Program-made: the position numbers and the translations under genes
Shown: positions 49,826-58,034 of the stretch, piece by piece
Layout: each line of letters opens with the position of its first letter
Position numbering within the stretch: position 1 is the first letter of the stretch
Assembly (NCBI RefSeq): GCF_004792695.1
Contig: NZ_SRXU01000009.1
Location: forward strand, 91,070 to 155,069
DNA: 64,000 nucleotides
Source: Sphingomonas naasensis
GTDB taxonomy: Bacteria > Pseudomonadota > Alphaproteobacteria > Sphingomonadales > Sphingomonadaceae
Reading direction: 5' to 3'
Notes under the pieces: model-generated
Told to the model about the DNA's origin: nothing
Database searches by the model: none
Seen by the model: only the letters and a program-made list of their open reading frames with translations

Positions 49826-50658
49826 CGCAGCGCCGATGGCCCCAGCGTCAGCAGCCAGAGGTCGGGCGGGGCGCCGAGGCGGAAGGGTCCGCCGCTGGCG
49901 CCGAGGCCGGCGGTGACCACAACAGTGCGGCCGGGCTCGCGCGCGACACCGCAGCGATAGCGGGCGCCGTAGCGCGAGACCTCCGAAATCGGCCCGAGCC
50001 ATGGCAGCAACACCTGCCCGCAATGGGTGTGGCCGGCGAGCAGCAGCGACACGTCGGCGGGAAGCGCGGGCGCGATGTCGGGTGAGTGCGTGAGTATCAG
50101 CCTTGCGCCAGCGAGGCGCCGCATCGCCCGGAGCGTCGCGGGCAGATCCGCGTGCCCGGTGAAATCGTCGCCAGCGACTGCGATCGCCAGCGGCCCGCGG
50201 ATCACGGCACCGTTGTCGACTACGGCGATGCCGGCGCGCCGGAGTTGATCGCGCACTGCGCTCGCGCCGGTCCAGTGATCGTGATTGCCAAGCGCGGCGA
50301 TCACCCCGAGCCGCGGCCGCAGTCTCGCGAGCGGTGCGACCATCTGCTCGCCGAGCCGCGTGGCACTGCCGGGCGCATGGCCGAAGATGAAGTCGCCGGC
50401 GATCAAGACGATGTCGGGATGCAGCGCGTTGATCTGGTCGACGATTCGCCCGAGCCTCGCCGGCCCCATCGCGGCGGTACCGATATGGATGTCGCTGAGC
50501 AGCACGGTGCGGACCGGCGGCGCGCCCTCGGGCCAATGCGGCAGCGCGATCGTTGCGGTGCGGACCACGGGATCGCGGCGTGCCTCGATGAAGCTGTAGC
50601 CGGCGAGCAGAATTGGGGCGAGCAGCAATAGTCCGATCGCGATACCCCAGCGCTTCAT
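49822..50658 (-). CDS. Membrane-anchored metallophosphoesterase (YaeI/YkuE-like)
   Basis: A 278-residue calcineurin-like phosphoesterase. One N-terminal helix (WGIAIGLLLLAPILLAGYSFI) anchors it with the catalytic part outside. All metal motifs are present: VLLSDIHIG, VLIAGDFIFG, ALGNHDHW, LTHSPD and LLLAGHTHCGQV. Relatives hydrolyse the pyrophosphate of lipid intermediates or similar esters; the substrate here is unknown. ATG 50658 is chosen because GGAGG stands seven bases before it; ATG 50664 and 50676 are less likely. It is divergent from the DNA ligase gene. Confidence 0.9.
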   Translation of the reverse strand: MKRWGIAIGLLLLAPILLAGYSFIEARRDPVVRTATIALPHWPEGAPPVRTVLLSDIHIGTAAMGPARLGRIVDQINALHPDIVLIAGDFIFGHAPGSATRLGEQMVAPLARLRPRLGVIAALGNHDHWTGASAVRDQLRRAGIAVVDNGAVIRGPLAIAVAGDDFTGHADLPATLRAMRRLAGARLILTHSPDIAPALPADVSLLLAGHTHCGQVLLPWLGPISEVSRYGARYRCGVAREPGRTVVVTAGLGASGGPFRLGAPPDLWLLTLGPSALR

Positions 50659-50727
50659 CCGCATCCCTCCGCTCATCGCGACAACTCGTAACGGGAGCGC
50701 AAGCGTCATGCTATGCGTTGCGCGACC

Positions 50728-52311
50728 ATGCGCGCTTTTGCCGATCTGCTCGACGCTCTGATCTACACTCGCTCGCGCAACGCCAAGCTGCGGCTGATCG
50801 GCGATTATCTGAGGGGCACGCCCGATCCCGACCGCGGCTGGGCGATGGCAGCGCTGACCGGGAGCCTCGACCTGCCGGCGATCAAGCCGGCACTGGTGCG
50901 CGCGCTGGTCGAGGCGCGCGTCGATCCGGTGCTGTTCGCGCTGAGCCGCGACTTTGTCGGCGATTCGGCCGAGACGATTGCCCTGCTCTGGCCCGCGCCC
51001 GAGGTGCCGCCGGGGGACGGCACGCCGCTGACGCTCTCCGAGGTGGTGCGCGTGCTGGGGACGATCTCGAAGTCCGATGCGCCGGCGGCGCTGGCGGCGA
51101 TGCTCGACCGGCTCGAGGCCGATGAGCGATTCGCCCTGCTCAAGCTGGCGATGGGCGCGCTGCGGGTCGGGGTGTCGGCGCGGCTGGCCAAGACCGCGCT
51201 CGCGCAGGCCTTCGGGCTCGACGTCGATGCAGTGGAGGAAGTGTGGCACGGGCTCGTCCCGCCCTATGCGCCGCTGTTCGACTGGGCCGAGGGGCGCGGG
51301 ACCCAGCCGACTCCCGATAATGTCCCCGTGTTCCGGCCGTTCATGCTCGCGCATCCCCTCGAAGAGGCCGAAGTCAGCCTCGACGACTATGCTGCCGAGT
51401 GGAAATGGGACGGGATCCGGGTGCAGCTCGTCCATGTCGCGGGCGAGACCCGGCTCTACAGCCGGGCGGGCGACGACATCACCCACAGTTTCCCCGAAGT
51501 GGCGAAGGCGTTCGCTACACCCGGCGTGCTCGACGGCGAATTGCTGGTGAAGGGCAGCGCGCAGGGCGGCGAAGGCGGCGCGGGGAGCTTCAATGCGCTG
51601 CAGCAGCGGCTGGGGCGCAAGCTGGTCTCTGCGAAGACGCTCGCCGAATATCCGGCGTTCGTGCGGCTCTACGACATATTGTTCGACGGGCTGGAGGATC
51701 TGCGCGGCTTGCCCTGGTCCGAGCGGCGGGTGCGGCTCGAGGCTTTTGCCGCCGGGCTTGATGCCGAGCGGTTCGATGTCTCGGCAGTGATCGAGGCGGC
51801 GGACTTCGCCGCGCTCGAAGAGATCCGCGCCGGCGCGCGCGACGCGGCGATCGAGGGGGTGATGCTCAAGCGGCGCGATTCGCCCTATGTCACCGGGCGG
51901 CGCGCGGGTCTGTGGTACAAATGGAAGCGCGATCCGCTGACCGCCGATTGCGTGCTGATGTATGCCCAGCGCGGCAGCGGCAAGCGCTCGTCCTTCTATT
52001 CGGATTATACTTTCGGCGCGTGGACCGAGGGCGGGGAGCTGCTCCCCGTCGGCAAGGCCTATTTCGGCTTCACTGACGAGGAGCTCAAATGGCTCGACCA
52101 TTATGTCCGCAACCACACGGTCAATCGCTTCGGGCCGGTGCGCGAGACCGACAAGTCGCTGGTGCTCGAAGTGGCGTTCGATTCGATCCATGAATCGAAA
52201 CGCCACAAATCGGGGCTGGCGATGCGCTTCCCGCGGATCAGCCGGATCCGCAACGACAAGCCCGCGCAGGAGGCGGACACGATCGCCGCGCTGCGGAAGC
52301 TCGCGACCTAG
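50728..52311 (+). CDS. ATP-dependent DNA ligase
   Basis: A 527-residue ATP-dependent DNA ligase with the layout of archaeal and eukaryotic type I enzymes: an N-terminal DNA-binding helical domain (1-180), an adenylation domain with motif I EWKWDGIR (adenylated Lys226), and an OB domain with YKWKRDPLTADCVLMYAQRGSGKR. Motif IV is IEGVMLKRRDSPYVTGR. Bacterial examples act in repair beside NAD-dependent LigA. Its usual partners (Lhr-like helicase, exonuclease) are not adjacent. ATG 50713 would add five residues. It overlaps the convergent S41 peptidase gene by 4 bases. Confidence 0.92.
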   Translation: MRAFADLLDALIYTRSRNAKLRLIGDYLRGTPDPDRGWAMAALTGSLDLPAIKPALVRALVEARVDPVLFALSRDFVGDSAETIALLWPAPEVPPGDGTPLTLSEVVRVLGTISKSDAPAALAAMLDRLEADERFALLKLAMGALRVGVSARLAKTALAQAFGLDVDAVEEVWHGLVPPYAPLFDWAEGRGTQPTPDNVPVFRPFMLAHPLEEAEVSLDDYAAEWKWDGIRVQLVHVAGETRLYSRAGDDITHSFPEVAKAFATPGVLDGELLVKGSAQGGEGGAGSFNALQQRLGRKLVSAKTLAEYPAFVRLYDILFDGLEDLRGLPWSERRVRLEAFAAGLDAERFDVSAVIEAADFAALEEIRAGARDAAIEGVMLKRRDSPYVTGRRAGLWYKWKRDPLTADCVLMYAQRGSGKRSSFYSDYTFGAWTEGGELLPVGKAYFGFTDEELKWLDHYVRNHTVNRFGPVRETDKSLVLEVAFDSIHESKRHKSGLAMRFPRISRIRNDKPAQEADTIAALRKLAT

Positions 52312-53615
52312 GCCTTGCTTGCTTCGATCTTGCTGCCGTCGGCGCGCTCGAGGACGAAGCCGGTGACGGCGCCGTTGGCCGAGACGAAGCGCAGCCGCGT
52401 CCGCGGATCGCGCTCGAGCGCGAACAGATCGCCGCCGAGCGGGACCAGCGCGCTCTTCGGGCCGCCGTCGCGCTGGAAGATGAGCCCGGCGCCCTCGACC
52501 GCGATCGAGCGCTCGCCATAGCGGCCGGCATAGGCGGCGAGGGCAAGCGCCGGCGCGGCGCGGGCGATGCGGGCGGCGTGGACCGCGGCGGCCCATTCGA
52601 GCTCGGTGCGAAGCGGACCCTGCGCCTTGCCCGCGAGGTTGGTCAGCGCGTCCTGCTGGGCGCGATCGAGCGCGAGATCCGGCGCCACCGCGAGCCTGGG
52701 CGGCACGCCTTTGGCCTCCCAGTCGCTGCCGTCGGGAAGCTCGGGGCGCCCGACCGAGACGCTGAGCACGAATCCGCCGGGGATCGGATAGCTATCGTTG
52801 CGATAGCCGGCGCCGGCAGTGGTCTCTCCGACCAGCGTTCCGAAGCCGAAACCCTTGACGTGCGAGGCGAATTCCTCGGCGGCCGAGGCCGAACGCCCGC
52901 TGGTCAGGACATAGACGGGCTTGCCGGTGATGCGTCCGCCGGCGACCTCGGCATCGGCGTTGGACACGGTCGGCTTCTCGTCGCGCATATGGAAGGTGAC
53001 GAGCTTGGCGCCGGCGGGGACGAAATAGCTGGCGAGGCGGCGGACCGCGTCGGGGCTGCCGCCGCCATTGGTGCGCAAGTCGATGACGATCGCATCGCCG
53101 CCGCGCAGGAACGCCATCGCGGTGTCGATCGCGGCCTGGCTCTCGGCGCCGGTCCACATGAAGCCGTCATAACGAAGCAGCCGGACATTGCCGGGGAGCA
53201 CGCGCAGCTCGGTGACGCCGTGATTGTTGCGATGCGCGAGATCGCGGAAGAATTGCGCTTGCTCGCCATCGTCGTCGCCCTGTCCGCCGGGCTTGAGCTC
53301 GGCGGCGACCTGCGGATTGAAGCTGATGCCGAGATGCTTGTCGTGCGCGACGGCGTCGAGATCCGCGTTGATGCGGCTGGCCAGCTCCTGCGGATCGGTA
53401 ACGGTGTAGCGGCCGCTCGCCAGCCCTTTGGCGAGCGCGGCATCGAGCGCGGGGCGGCGCTCCTTGAGCACGTAATTCTCGCGCAATGTCTTGCGGACCG
53501 CCTCGACCGTGGCGCGCGAATCGAATTTTACGGCGGTCTGGGCCTGGGCCGGCATGGCGACCAAAGCGAACGGGGCCGCGGCGGCGATCGCCCCGGCCAG
53601 CAACAAACTACGCAT
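52308..53615 (-). CDS. Exported S41-family peptidase
   Basis: A 435-residue protein with a signal peptide (MRSLLLAGAIAAAAPFALVAMPAQAQ) and a retinol-binding-protein/tricorn-core S41 serine peptidase domain. IDLRTNGGGSPDAVRRLASYF and VYVLTSGRSASAAEEFASHV (nucleophilic Ser) are the S41 hallmarks, followed by GETTAGAGYRNDSYPIPGGFVLSVSVGRPELPDGSDWEAKGVPP. The C-terminal ~100 residues form a separate beta domain (RYGERSIAVEGAGLIFQRDGGP). No PDZ domain is evident. It is probably periplasmic; the substrate is unknown. The divergent neighbour is an Lrp-type regulator. Confidence 0.9.
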   Translation of the reverse strand: MRSLLLAGAIAAAAPFALVAMPAQAQTAVKFDSRATVEAVRKTLRENYVLKERRPALDAALAKGLASGRYTVTDPQELASRINADLDAVAHDKHLGISFNPQVAAELKPGGQGDDDGEQAQFFRDLAHRNNHGVTELRVLPGNVRLLRYDGFMWTGAESQAAIDTAMAFLRGGDAIVIDLRTNGGGSPDAVRRLASYFVPAGAKLVTFHMRDEKPTVSNADAEVAGGRITGKPVYVLTSGRSASAAEEFASHVKGFGFGTLVGETTAGAGYRNDSYPIPGGFVLSVSVGRPELPDGSDWEAKGVPPRLAVAPDLALDRAQQDALTNLAGKAQGPLRTELEWAAAVHAARIARAAPALALAAYAGRYGERSIAVEGAGLIFQRDGGPKSALVPLGGDLFALERDPRTRLRFVSANGAVTGFVLERADGSKIEASKA

Positions 53616-53707
53616 CGAACTTCCTCCCGAAGTCTGCCGGTATCGCCCCGGCCGACGCCCCTGCTGCCAGTCTGCGCTGGCCTGCGCGCCGTTGCGGAGG
53701 CATATTT

Positions 53708-53719
53708 GCGCGATCGCGC
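53708..53719. promoter_or_regulatory. Candidate Lrp/AsnC operator in the S41/regulator divergent spacer
   Basis: GCGCGATCGCGC is a perfect palindrome flanked by AT-rich ATATTT and ACATTT on the two sides, 40 bases before the Lrp-type gene start. Lrp/AsnC proteins bind such partly symmetric sites and often regulate themselves. It is a weak claim in GC-rich DNA, where this palindrome can arise by chance. Confidence 0.3.
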
Positions 53720-53758
53720 GCACATTTCTGGCACGCGAAGGGAGATGATCGCCGGAAT

Positions 53759-54235
53759 ATGGGCGCGCTGCGCGACACGCTCGATTTGCGTATCCTCGAT
53801 ATGCTCCAGCACGATGCGCTGCTCACCGCAGACGCGCTCGCGCAGCGTCTGCCGCTCTCGGCCTCGGCGATCGCGCGGCGGATCCGCCGGCTGCGCGATA
53901 GCGGGGCGATCACCGGCGATGTCGCGGTGCTGTCGGAGGAGATCGGGCCGTTCCTCTCGGCGGTGGTGCAGGTGCAGATGGACCGGCACGCGCTCGCCGC
54001 GGTCGAGGCACTGCGACGGCGGCTCGGCGCGAGCCCCCATGTCCAGCTGTTCCTCGACGTGTCGGGAGCCTTCGACCTGCTGCTGCTGGTGACGGTGCGC
54101 GACATGGCGGCGTTCAACGAATTCGCCGACACGATGCTCGGCAGCGACCCGGTAGTGCGGCGCTACGAGACCAGCTTCGTCAAACGCCGGCGCAAGTTCA
54201 GCCTCGCCTTGCCGCTCGACATCGACGCCGGATGA
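53759..54235 (+). CDS. Lrp/AsnC-family transcriptional regulator
   Basis: A 158-residue regulator with the N-terminal helix-turn-helix (TLDLRILDMLQHDALLTADALAQRLPLSASAIARRIRRLRDSGAI) and a C-terminal RAM effector domain (VQVQMDRHALAAVEALRRRL, VSGAFDLLLLVTVRDMAAFNEFADTML). The ligand is likely an amino acid. Its stop overlaps the start of the EamA exporter by 4 bases (ATGA), the common regulator-plus-amino-acid-exporter pair, so it probably controls that transporter. Confidence 0.93.
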   Translation: MGALRDTLDLRILDMLQHDALLTADALAQRLPLSASAIARRIRRLRDSGAITGDVAVLSEEIGPFLSAVVQVQMDRHALAAVEALRRRLGASPHVQLFLDVSGAFDLLLLVTVRDMAAFNEFADTMLGSDPVVRRYETSFVKRRRKFSLALPLDIDAG

Positions 54236-55080
54236 ACTGGGCGGACGCGAACCCGGTCTGGCTGGCGCCGGCGATGATGATCGCCTCGGGCTCGATCCAC
54301 GCGGTGGTCAACGCCATCCTCAAGGGCGGCAAGGACAAGATGGCGGGGCGCGCGGTGATCGACGGATCGAGCGCGGTGCTGATGCTGCCGGCGACTCTGC
54401 TGGTGCCGCTGCCCGACGGGGCATGGGGCTGGCTGGCGAGCACGGCGCTGCTCCATTGCGCCTATCTCTACGCGCTGGTCCGCGCGTTCGAGACGAGCGA
54501 CTTCTCGGCGGCCTATCCGATCCTGCGCGGCACCGCGCCGCTGGTCACCGCGGCGCTGGCGATCGGGGTGTTCGGCGAGCCGGCGAGCGGACGCGAGCTT
54601 GCCGGGATCGCGCTGATCGGCGCGGCGATGTTCGTGATGGTCAGCGGCCGGCACATCAGCCGCGCGGGGCTCGGCTGGGCTTTGTTCACCGGCGTGACGA
54701 TCGCCGGCTATACCGTGATCGATGCGCATGGCGTGCGCGCGGCGCCGACTCCGCTGAGCTTCATCGTCTGGATGTTCGTGCTGATGGGCAGCCTGACCAC
54801 GACGATGTTCGCTTTGCTGTCGCGCGGGGCGATCTTCGCCACGGCGCGGACGCAGTGGCGGCCGGGCGTCGCGGCGGGGGCGCTGTCGGTGCTGACCTAT
54901 GGGCTGGCGCTGAGCGCGTTCGCGCGCGGGCCGACCGCGCCGCTCGCCGCGTTGCGCGAGACGGGGATGGTGACCGCGCTGCTGATCGCGACATTCTTCC
55001 TCAAGGAGCGCGTGACGTTCGGGCGCGCGGCGGGGGTGCTCGGAATTCTCGGCGGCGCGGTGCTGATCCTCACGCGGTGA
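54232..55080 (+). CDS. EamA-family transporter
   Basis: A 282-residue ten-helix drug/metabolite transporter with two EamA repeats: VWLAPAMMIASGSIHAVVNAILKGGKDK, ILRGTAPLVTAALAIGVFGEPASGRELAGIALIGAAMFVM and a second half ending in FFLKERVTFGRAAGVLGILGGAVLILTR. Export of an amino acid or related metabolite is suggested by coupling to the Lrp-type regulator. Its end overlaps the convergent TetR gene by 11 bases. Confidence 0.92.
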   Translation: MNWADANPVWLAPAMMIASGSIHAVVNAILKGGKDKMAGRAVIDGSSAVLMLPATLLVPLPDGAWGWLASTALLHCAYLYALVRAFETSDFSAAYPILRGTAPLVTAALAIGVFGEPASGRELAGIALIGAAMFVMVSGRHISRAGLGWALFTGVTIAGYTVIDAHGVRAAPTPLSFIVWMFVLMGSLTTTMFALLSRGAIFATARTQWRPGVAAGALSVLTYGLALSAFARGPTAPLAALRETGMVTALLIATFFLKERVTFGRAAGVLGILGGAVLILTR

Positions 55081-55591
55081 CGGGGGCGGCGCGCAGGCAG
55101 GCACAGGCCTTGAGGTGCAAGGCGAGTTCGGCGGCGGGACACGCGACCGTGCCCGCGAGCCAGAGCCGCAGCATCGTCCATAAAGCGGCGGCAACGGCGG
55201 CCGATCGCAGCGCGGCCGGCGCGCCGGGTTCGAGCCGGGCCGCGATCATCGCCGCGAGCCGGGCCTCGAGCATGCGCCCGGTGCGGCCTTCGAGGAGCCG
55301 GCGCGCGAAGCCGCGCTGTCGCCAGACATGGTCGAGCATCGCACGCAGCTGGGCCGGGCTGGCGCGGTCGAGCGCGGCGGCGGCGAGAGTCTGCAGGACG
55401 GGCTCGGTGGCGGCGACGAGGACGTCGTCCTTGCCGCGGAAATGCTCGTAGAAGGTCGAGCGGCCGATGCCCGCCGCGGCGATCAGATCGGCGGTGCGAA
55501 TCGCGTCGTAGCGGCGGCTGAACAACAGCTCCGTGAACGCGCCGAGGATCGCGGCGCGGGTGCGTTCGGCGCGGGGATCATTGCCTTGCAT
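55070..55591 (-). CDS. TetR-family transcriptional regulator
   Basis: A 173-residue TetR regulator. The helix-turn-helix is RTRAAILGAFTELLFSRRYDAIRTADLIAAAGIGRSTFYEHFRGKDDVLVA. The ligand domain is helical, rich in Ala and Leu, with several Arg. ATG 55591 has AAGG close by; an upstream in-frame ATG would add a non-conserved arginine-rich stretch. The target is unknown: both the VOC gene on the divergent side and the overlapping EamA gene are candidates. Confidence 0.9.
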   Translation of the reverse strand: MQGNDPRAERTRAAILGAFTELLFSRRYDAIRTADLIAAAGIGRSTFYEHFRGKDDVLVAATEPVLQTLAAAALDRASPAQLRAMLDHVWRQRGFARRLLEGRTGRMLEARLAAMIAARLEPGAPAALRSAAVAAALWTMLRLWLAGTVACPAAELALHLKACACLRAAPVTA

Positions 55592-55743
55592 CCGGCCCTC
55601 CGCCGCCGGGTCTAGCGCATCGCGGCGGCAGCGCGCCGGACTTTTGCGGGGGTTCGTCCGGAAAGGCCGATTCGCGGCGCATTGTTCCTCGCGCACCGCG
55701 CGCCGCCACGGCAGGATGCACGCGGAAAAGCAGGAGTGGACGA

Positions 55744-56100
55744 ATGAGCGAAGCGCACCGCGTAGTGGCGATTCTGCCGAGCGACGATCTCGATGCGAGC
55801 GAGCGCTTCTATGCGCGGCTCGGCTTCGCGGTGGTAAGCGACCACGGCCATTACCGCATCCTCGCCGACGGGCGCGGCTGGCATCTCCATCTCAACCGGA
55901 TGCCGGGGTGGCCGCGCAACGTCGAGGACAATCCGTTCGGCCTCTATCTCTATGTCGAGGATGTCGATGCCATCGCTGATCGCGTCCGCGAGCTGATCAT
56001 CGCGCCCGGCACGCCGCACGCCAGGCCATGGGGGACGTACGAGTTCGCCGTGAGCGATCCAAGTGGGACGCTGGTGCGGGTGGGGCGGGTGTTGGAGTAG
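55744..56100 (+). CDS. VOC/bleomycin-resistance-like protein
   Basis: A 118-residue glyoxalase/bleomycin-resistance-fold protein: VVAILPSDDLDASERFYARLGFAVVSDHGHYRILADGRGWHLHLNRMP and the C-terminal WGTYEFAVSDPSGTLVRVGRVL. Members may bind drugs or be small metalloenzymes; nothing fixes the function. GGAG precedes the start by 7 bases. The gene is divergent from tetR, 152 bases away, so regulation by that TetR protein is plausible. Confidence 0.88.
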   Translation: MSEAHRVVAILPSDDLDASERFYARLGFAVVSDHGHYRILADGRGWHLHLNRMPGWPRNVEDNPFGLYLYVEDVDAIADRVRELIIAPGTPHARPWGTYEFAVSDPSGTLVRVGRVLE

Positions 56101-56129
56101 CGCGGCGCCACGCGTTGCCGCCGGCAACG

Positions 56130-56156
56130 AAAAAGGCCGGACGTTTCCGCCCGGCC
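56130..56156 (-). terminator. Rho-independent terminator of the cold-shock gene
   Basis: On the minus strand GGCCGGGCG-GAAA-CGTCCGGCC forms a 9-bp stem with one G-U pair and a stable GAAA tetraloop, followed by TTTTTC. It lies 25 bases after the stop of the cold-shock gene at 56181. On the plus strand there is only CCCTT after the stem, so it mainly serves the cold-shock gene. Confidence 0.85.
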
Positions 56157-56180
56157 CCTTCGTGATTCGGTTCGCTGAGA

Positions 56181-56981
56181 TCAGCTGCCCGGCGTCAGGT
56201 TCACCGCCGCATACTTGCCGCGACGATCGACCTCGAGTTCGAACTCGAGCCGGTCGCCCTCGTTGAGCGTCGGCATGCCGGCGCGCTCGACGGCGCTGAT
56301 GTGCACGAACGCATCGGGCTGGCCGTCGTCGCGCTGAATGAAGCCGAAGCCCTTCATCGCGTTGAAGAACTTGACCGTTCCGGTCGCCTTCTCGCCAGTC
56401 AGCTGACGCTGCGGGCCGCCGGCGCCACGGGCGCCGCCTGCCGCATCGCGATCGCGCGGCGGGCCGCGGTCCTCGACCGGCATCGGCTCGCCCTCGATCT
56501 TGAGATCGGTGGCCGAGATGCGGCCGCCGCGATCGACGAGCGTGAAGCCCATCGGTTGGCCTTCCGCCAAACCGGTCAGGCCGGCCTGCTCGACTGCCGA
56601 AATGTGCACGAACACGTCCTCGCCGCCGTCATCGCGGACGACGAAGCCGAAGCCCTTTTGTGCGTTGAAGAATTTGACTACGCCAGTCGCCTCGCCGACG
56701 ACCTGGGGGGGCATACGGTTGCCGCCGCCGAAGCCGCCGCCACCACCGCCGCCGCCGAAGCCGCCACCACCGCCGCCGCCGCGATAACCACCACCGCCGC
56801 CGCCGCCGAAGCCGCCGCCACCACCGCCGAAGCCGCGGTCACCACCGAAGCCGCCGCCGCCGCCGAAGCCGCCACGATCCCCGTAGCTGCTGCCGCCGAA
56901 ACCGCCCTCGTCGCCGAAACCGTCGCGCTTGTCTCTGCCGCGCCCGCCGCGATCACCACGGCGCCCTCGATCAAAACTCAT
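56181..56981 (-). CDS. Double cold-shock-domain protein with glycine-rich N-terminus
   Basis: A 266-residue RNA-binding protein. The first ~90 residues are an RGG/glycine-rich low-complexity region (DRGRRGDRGGRGRDKRDG, then runs of GGGGFGG). Two cold-shock domains follow: GVVKFFNAQKGFGFVVRDDGGEDVFVHISAVEQAGL at about 97-165 and GTVKFFNAMKGFGFIQRDDGQPDAFVHISAVERAGM at about 198-262. Both have intact RNP1-like (KGFGF) and RNP2-like (VFVHI/AFVHI) motifs. ATG 56981 is used; the upstream open frame is the leader. It is probably an RNA chaperone. It is divergent from terC. Confidence 0.92.
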   Translation of the reverse strand: MSFDRGRRGDRGGRGRDKRDGFGDEGGFGGSSYGDRGGFGGGGGFGGDRGFGGGGGGFGGGGGGGYRGGGGGGGFGGGGGGGGFGGGNRMPPQVVGEATGVVKFFNAQKGFGFVVRDDGGEDVFVHISAVEQAGLTGLAEGQPMGFTLVDRGGRISATDLKIEGEPMPVEDRGPPRDRDAAGGARGAGGPQRQLTGEKATGTVKFFNAMKGFGFIQRDDGQPDAFVHISAVERAGMPTLNEGDRLEFELEVDRRGKYAAVNLTPGS

Positions 56982-57190
56982 GCCCTGTTCGTCTTCCCGG
57001 TTCGCCCATACTCCAATCAAAACCCAAGCGTCGGACGAAAAACGCAGGTGTTCGGGCACAAAAAACAGCGCCACGGAATCGGCCATAGCCCAAAATCGTA
57101 CAGCGCGCGAACGAAAATCGACTTGATTAAGGCAGATTCGTCCGGGAGCCATGCTTGCGCCCCGCTCCGGCGCGCGGCAGACCGGGCTTG
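56982..57190. other. Divergent spacer between the cold-shock gene and terC, likely long cold-shock 5' leader
   Basis: A 209-base non-coding stretch. The part next to the cold-shock start is more AT-rich than its surroundings (several AAAA and TTTT runs near 57040-57120), as is usual for cold-shock promoters and untranslated leaders. I see no riboswitch consensus for terC on the other strand. Confidence 0.4.
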
Positions 57191-58003
57191 ATGGAAGCAA
57201 TCCTCGCACTGCTCGCCAGTCCCGCCGCCTGGGCTGCACTCGTCACCTTGATCGTGATGGAGGTGGTCCTCGGCATCGACAATCTCATCTTCATTTCGAT
57301 CCTGTCGAACAAGCTTCCCGAAGGGCAGCGCCAGAAGGCGCGGCGCGTGGGGATCAGCCTCGCATTGGTGATGCGGCTGGCGTTGTTGACGATGATCGCG
57401 TGGATCGTGGGGCTGACGGCGCCGGTGTTCGACCTCGGCATCGTCGGGCCGCTCGACGCGCATGGCGAGCCCGCGTTCGAAACGCGCTTCTCGTGGCGCG
57501 ATCTGATCCTGCTCGCGGGCGGGCTGTTCCTCGTGTGGAAGGCGACCACCGAAATCCATCATTCGGTCGATTCGGGGGCGCACGACACCGACGATCTGCT
57601 CGACAAGAAGAAAGTGGTGTCGATCACCTTCACCGCCGCGATCGTGCAGATCCTGCTGCTCGACATCGTGTTCTCGATCGATTCGATCCTGACCGCGGTC
57701 GGCATGACCGAGCATGTCGAGATCATGTACGTCGCCGTGGTCTTCGCGGTGACGGTGATGCTCCTCGCCGCCGACCCGCTCGCCAACTTCATCAACCGCA
57801 ACCCGACGGTGGTGATGCTCGCGCTCGGCTTCCTGTTGATGATCGGCATGGTGCTGATCGCCGAGGCGTTCGGCGCGCATGTTCCCAAGGGCTATATCTA
57901 TACCGCGATGGCCTTTTCGGCGGCAGTCGAGGGACTCAACATCTGGTCGCGGCGCGCGAAAGAGCGGCGGGCGGCGGCGAATCAGCCGCGTTCAACCCAT
58001 TGA
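57191..58003 (+). CDS. TerC-family integral membrane protein
   Basis: A 270-residue TerC protein with about seven membrane helices. The family blocks are VTLIVMEVVLGIDNLIFISILSNKLP, FSWRDLILLAGGLFLVWKATTEIHH and AAIVQILLLDIVFSIDSILTAVGMT, with the paired acidic residues (GIDN, FSIDS) in helices typical for metal transport. Relatives such as Alx and MeeF/MeeY export manganese or supply metals to exported proteins. ATG 57191 starts directly before the first helix; no good ribosome site is visible. Confidence 0.92.
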   Translation: MEAILALLASPAAWAALVTLIVMEVVLGIDNLIFISILSNKLPEGQRQKARRVGISLALVMRLALLTMIAWIVGLTAPVFDLGIVGPLDAHGEPAFETRFSWRDLILLAGGLFLVWKATTEIHHSVDSGAHDTDDLLDKKKVVSITFTAAIVQILLLDIVFSIDSILTAVGMTEHVEIMYVAVVFAVTVMLLAADPLANFINRNPTVVMLALGFLLMIGMVLIAEAFGAHVPKGYIYTAMAFSAAVEGLNIWSRRAKERRAAANQPRSTH

Positions 58004-58034
58004 GGCGCGGAGCGAACAAGTCTAGGCGGTCGGC

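Noticed and set aside
49822..50658. Metallophosphoesterase as the PdeM partner of the adjacent ATP-dependent ligase
   Set aside because: It has an N-terminal membrane anchor and the YaeI/YkuE layout, and is transcribed divergently. The ligase-associated enzyme is a different, soluble type.
56700..56960. CRISPR-like or tandem DNA repeat
   Set aside because: The repetition is the GGC/GGT codon runs of the glycine-rich cold-shock protein, in frame, with no spacers.
57041..57190. yybP-ykoY manganese riboswitch upstream of terC
   Set aside because: I looked for the conserved loop sequences and did not find them in the short leader.
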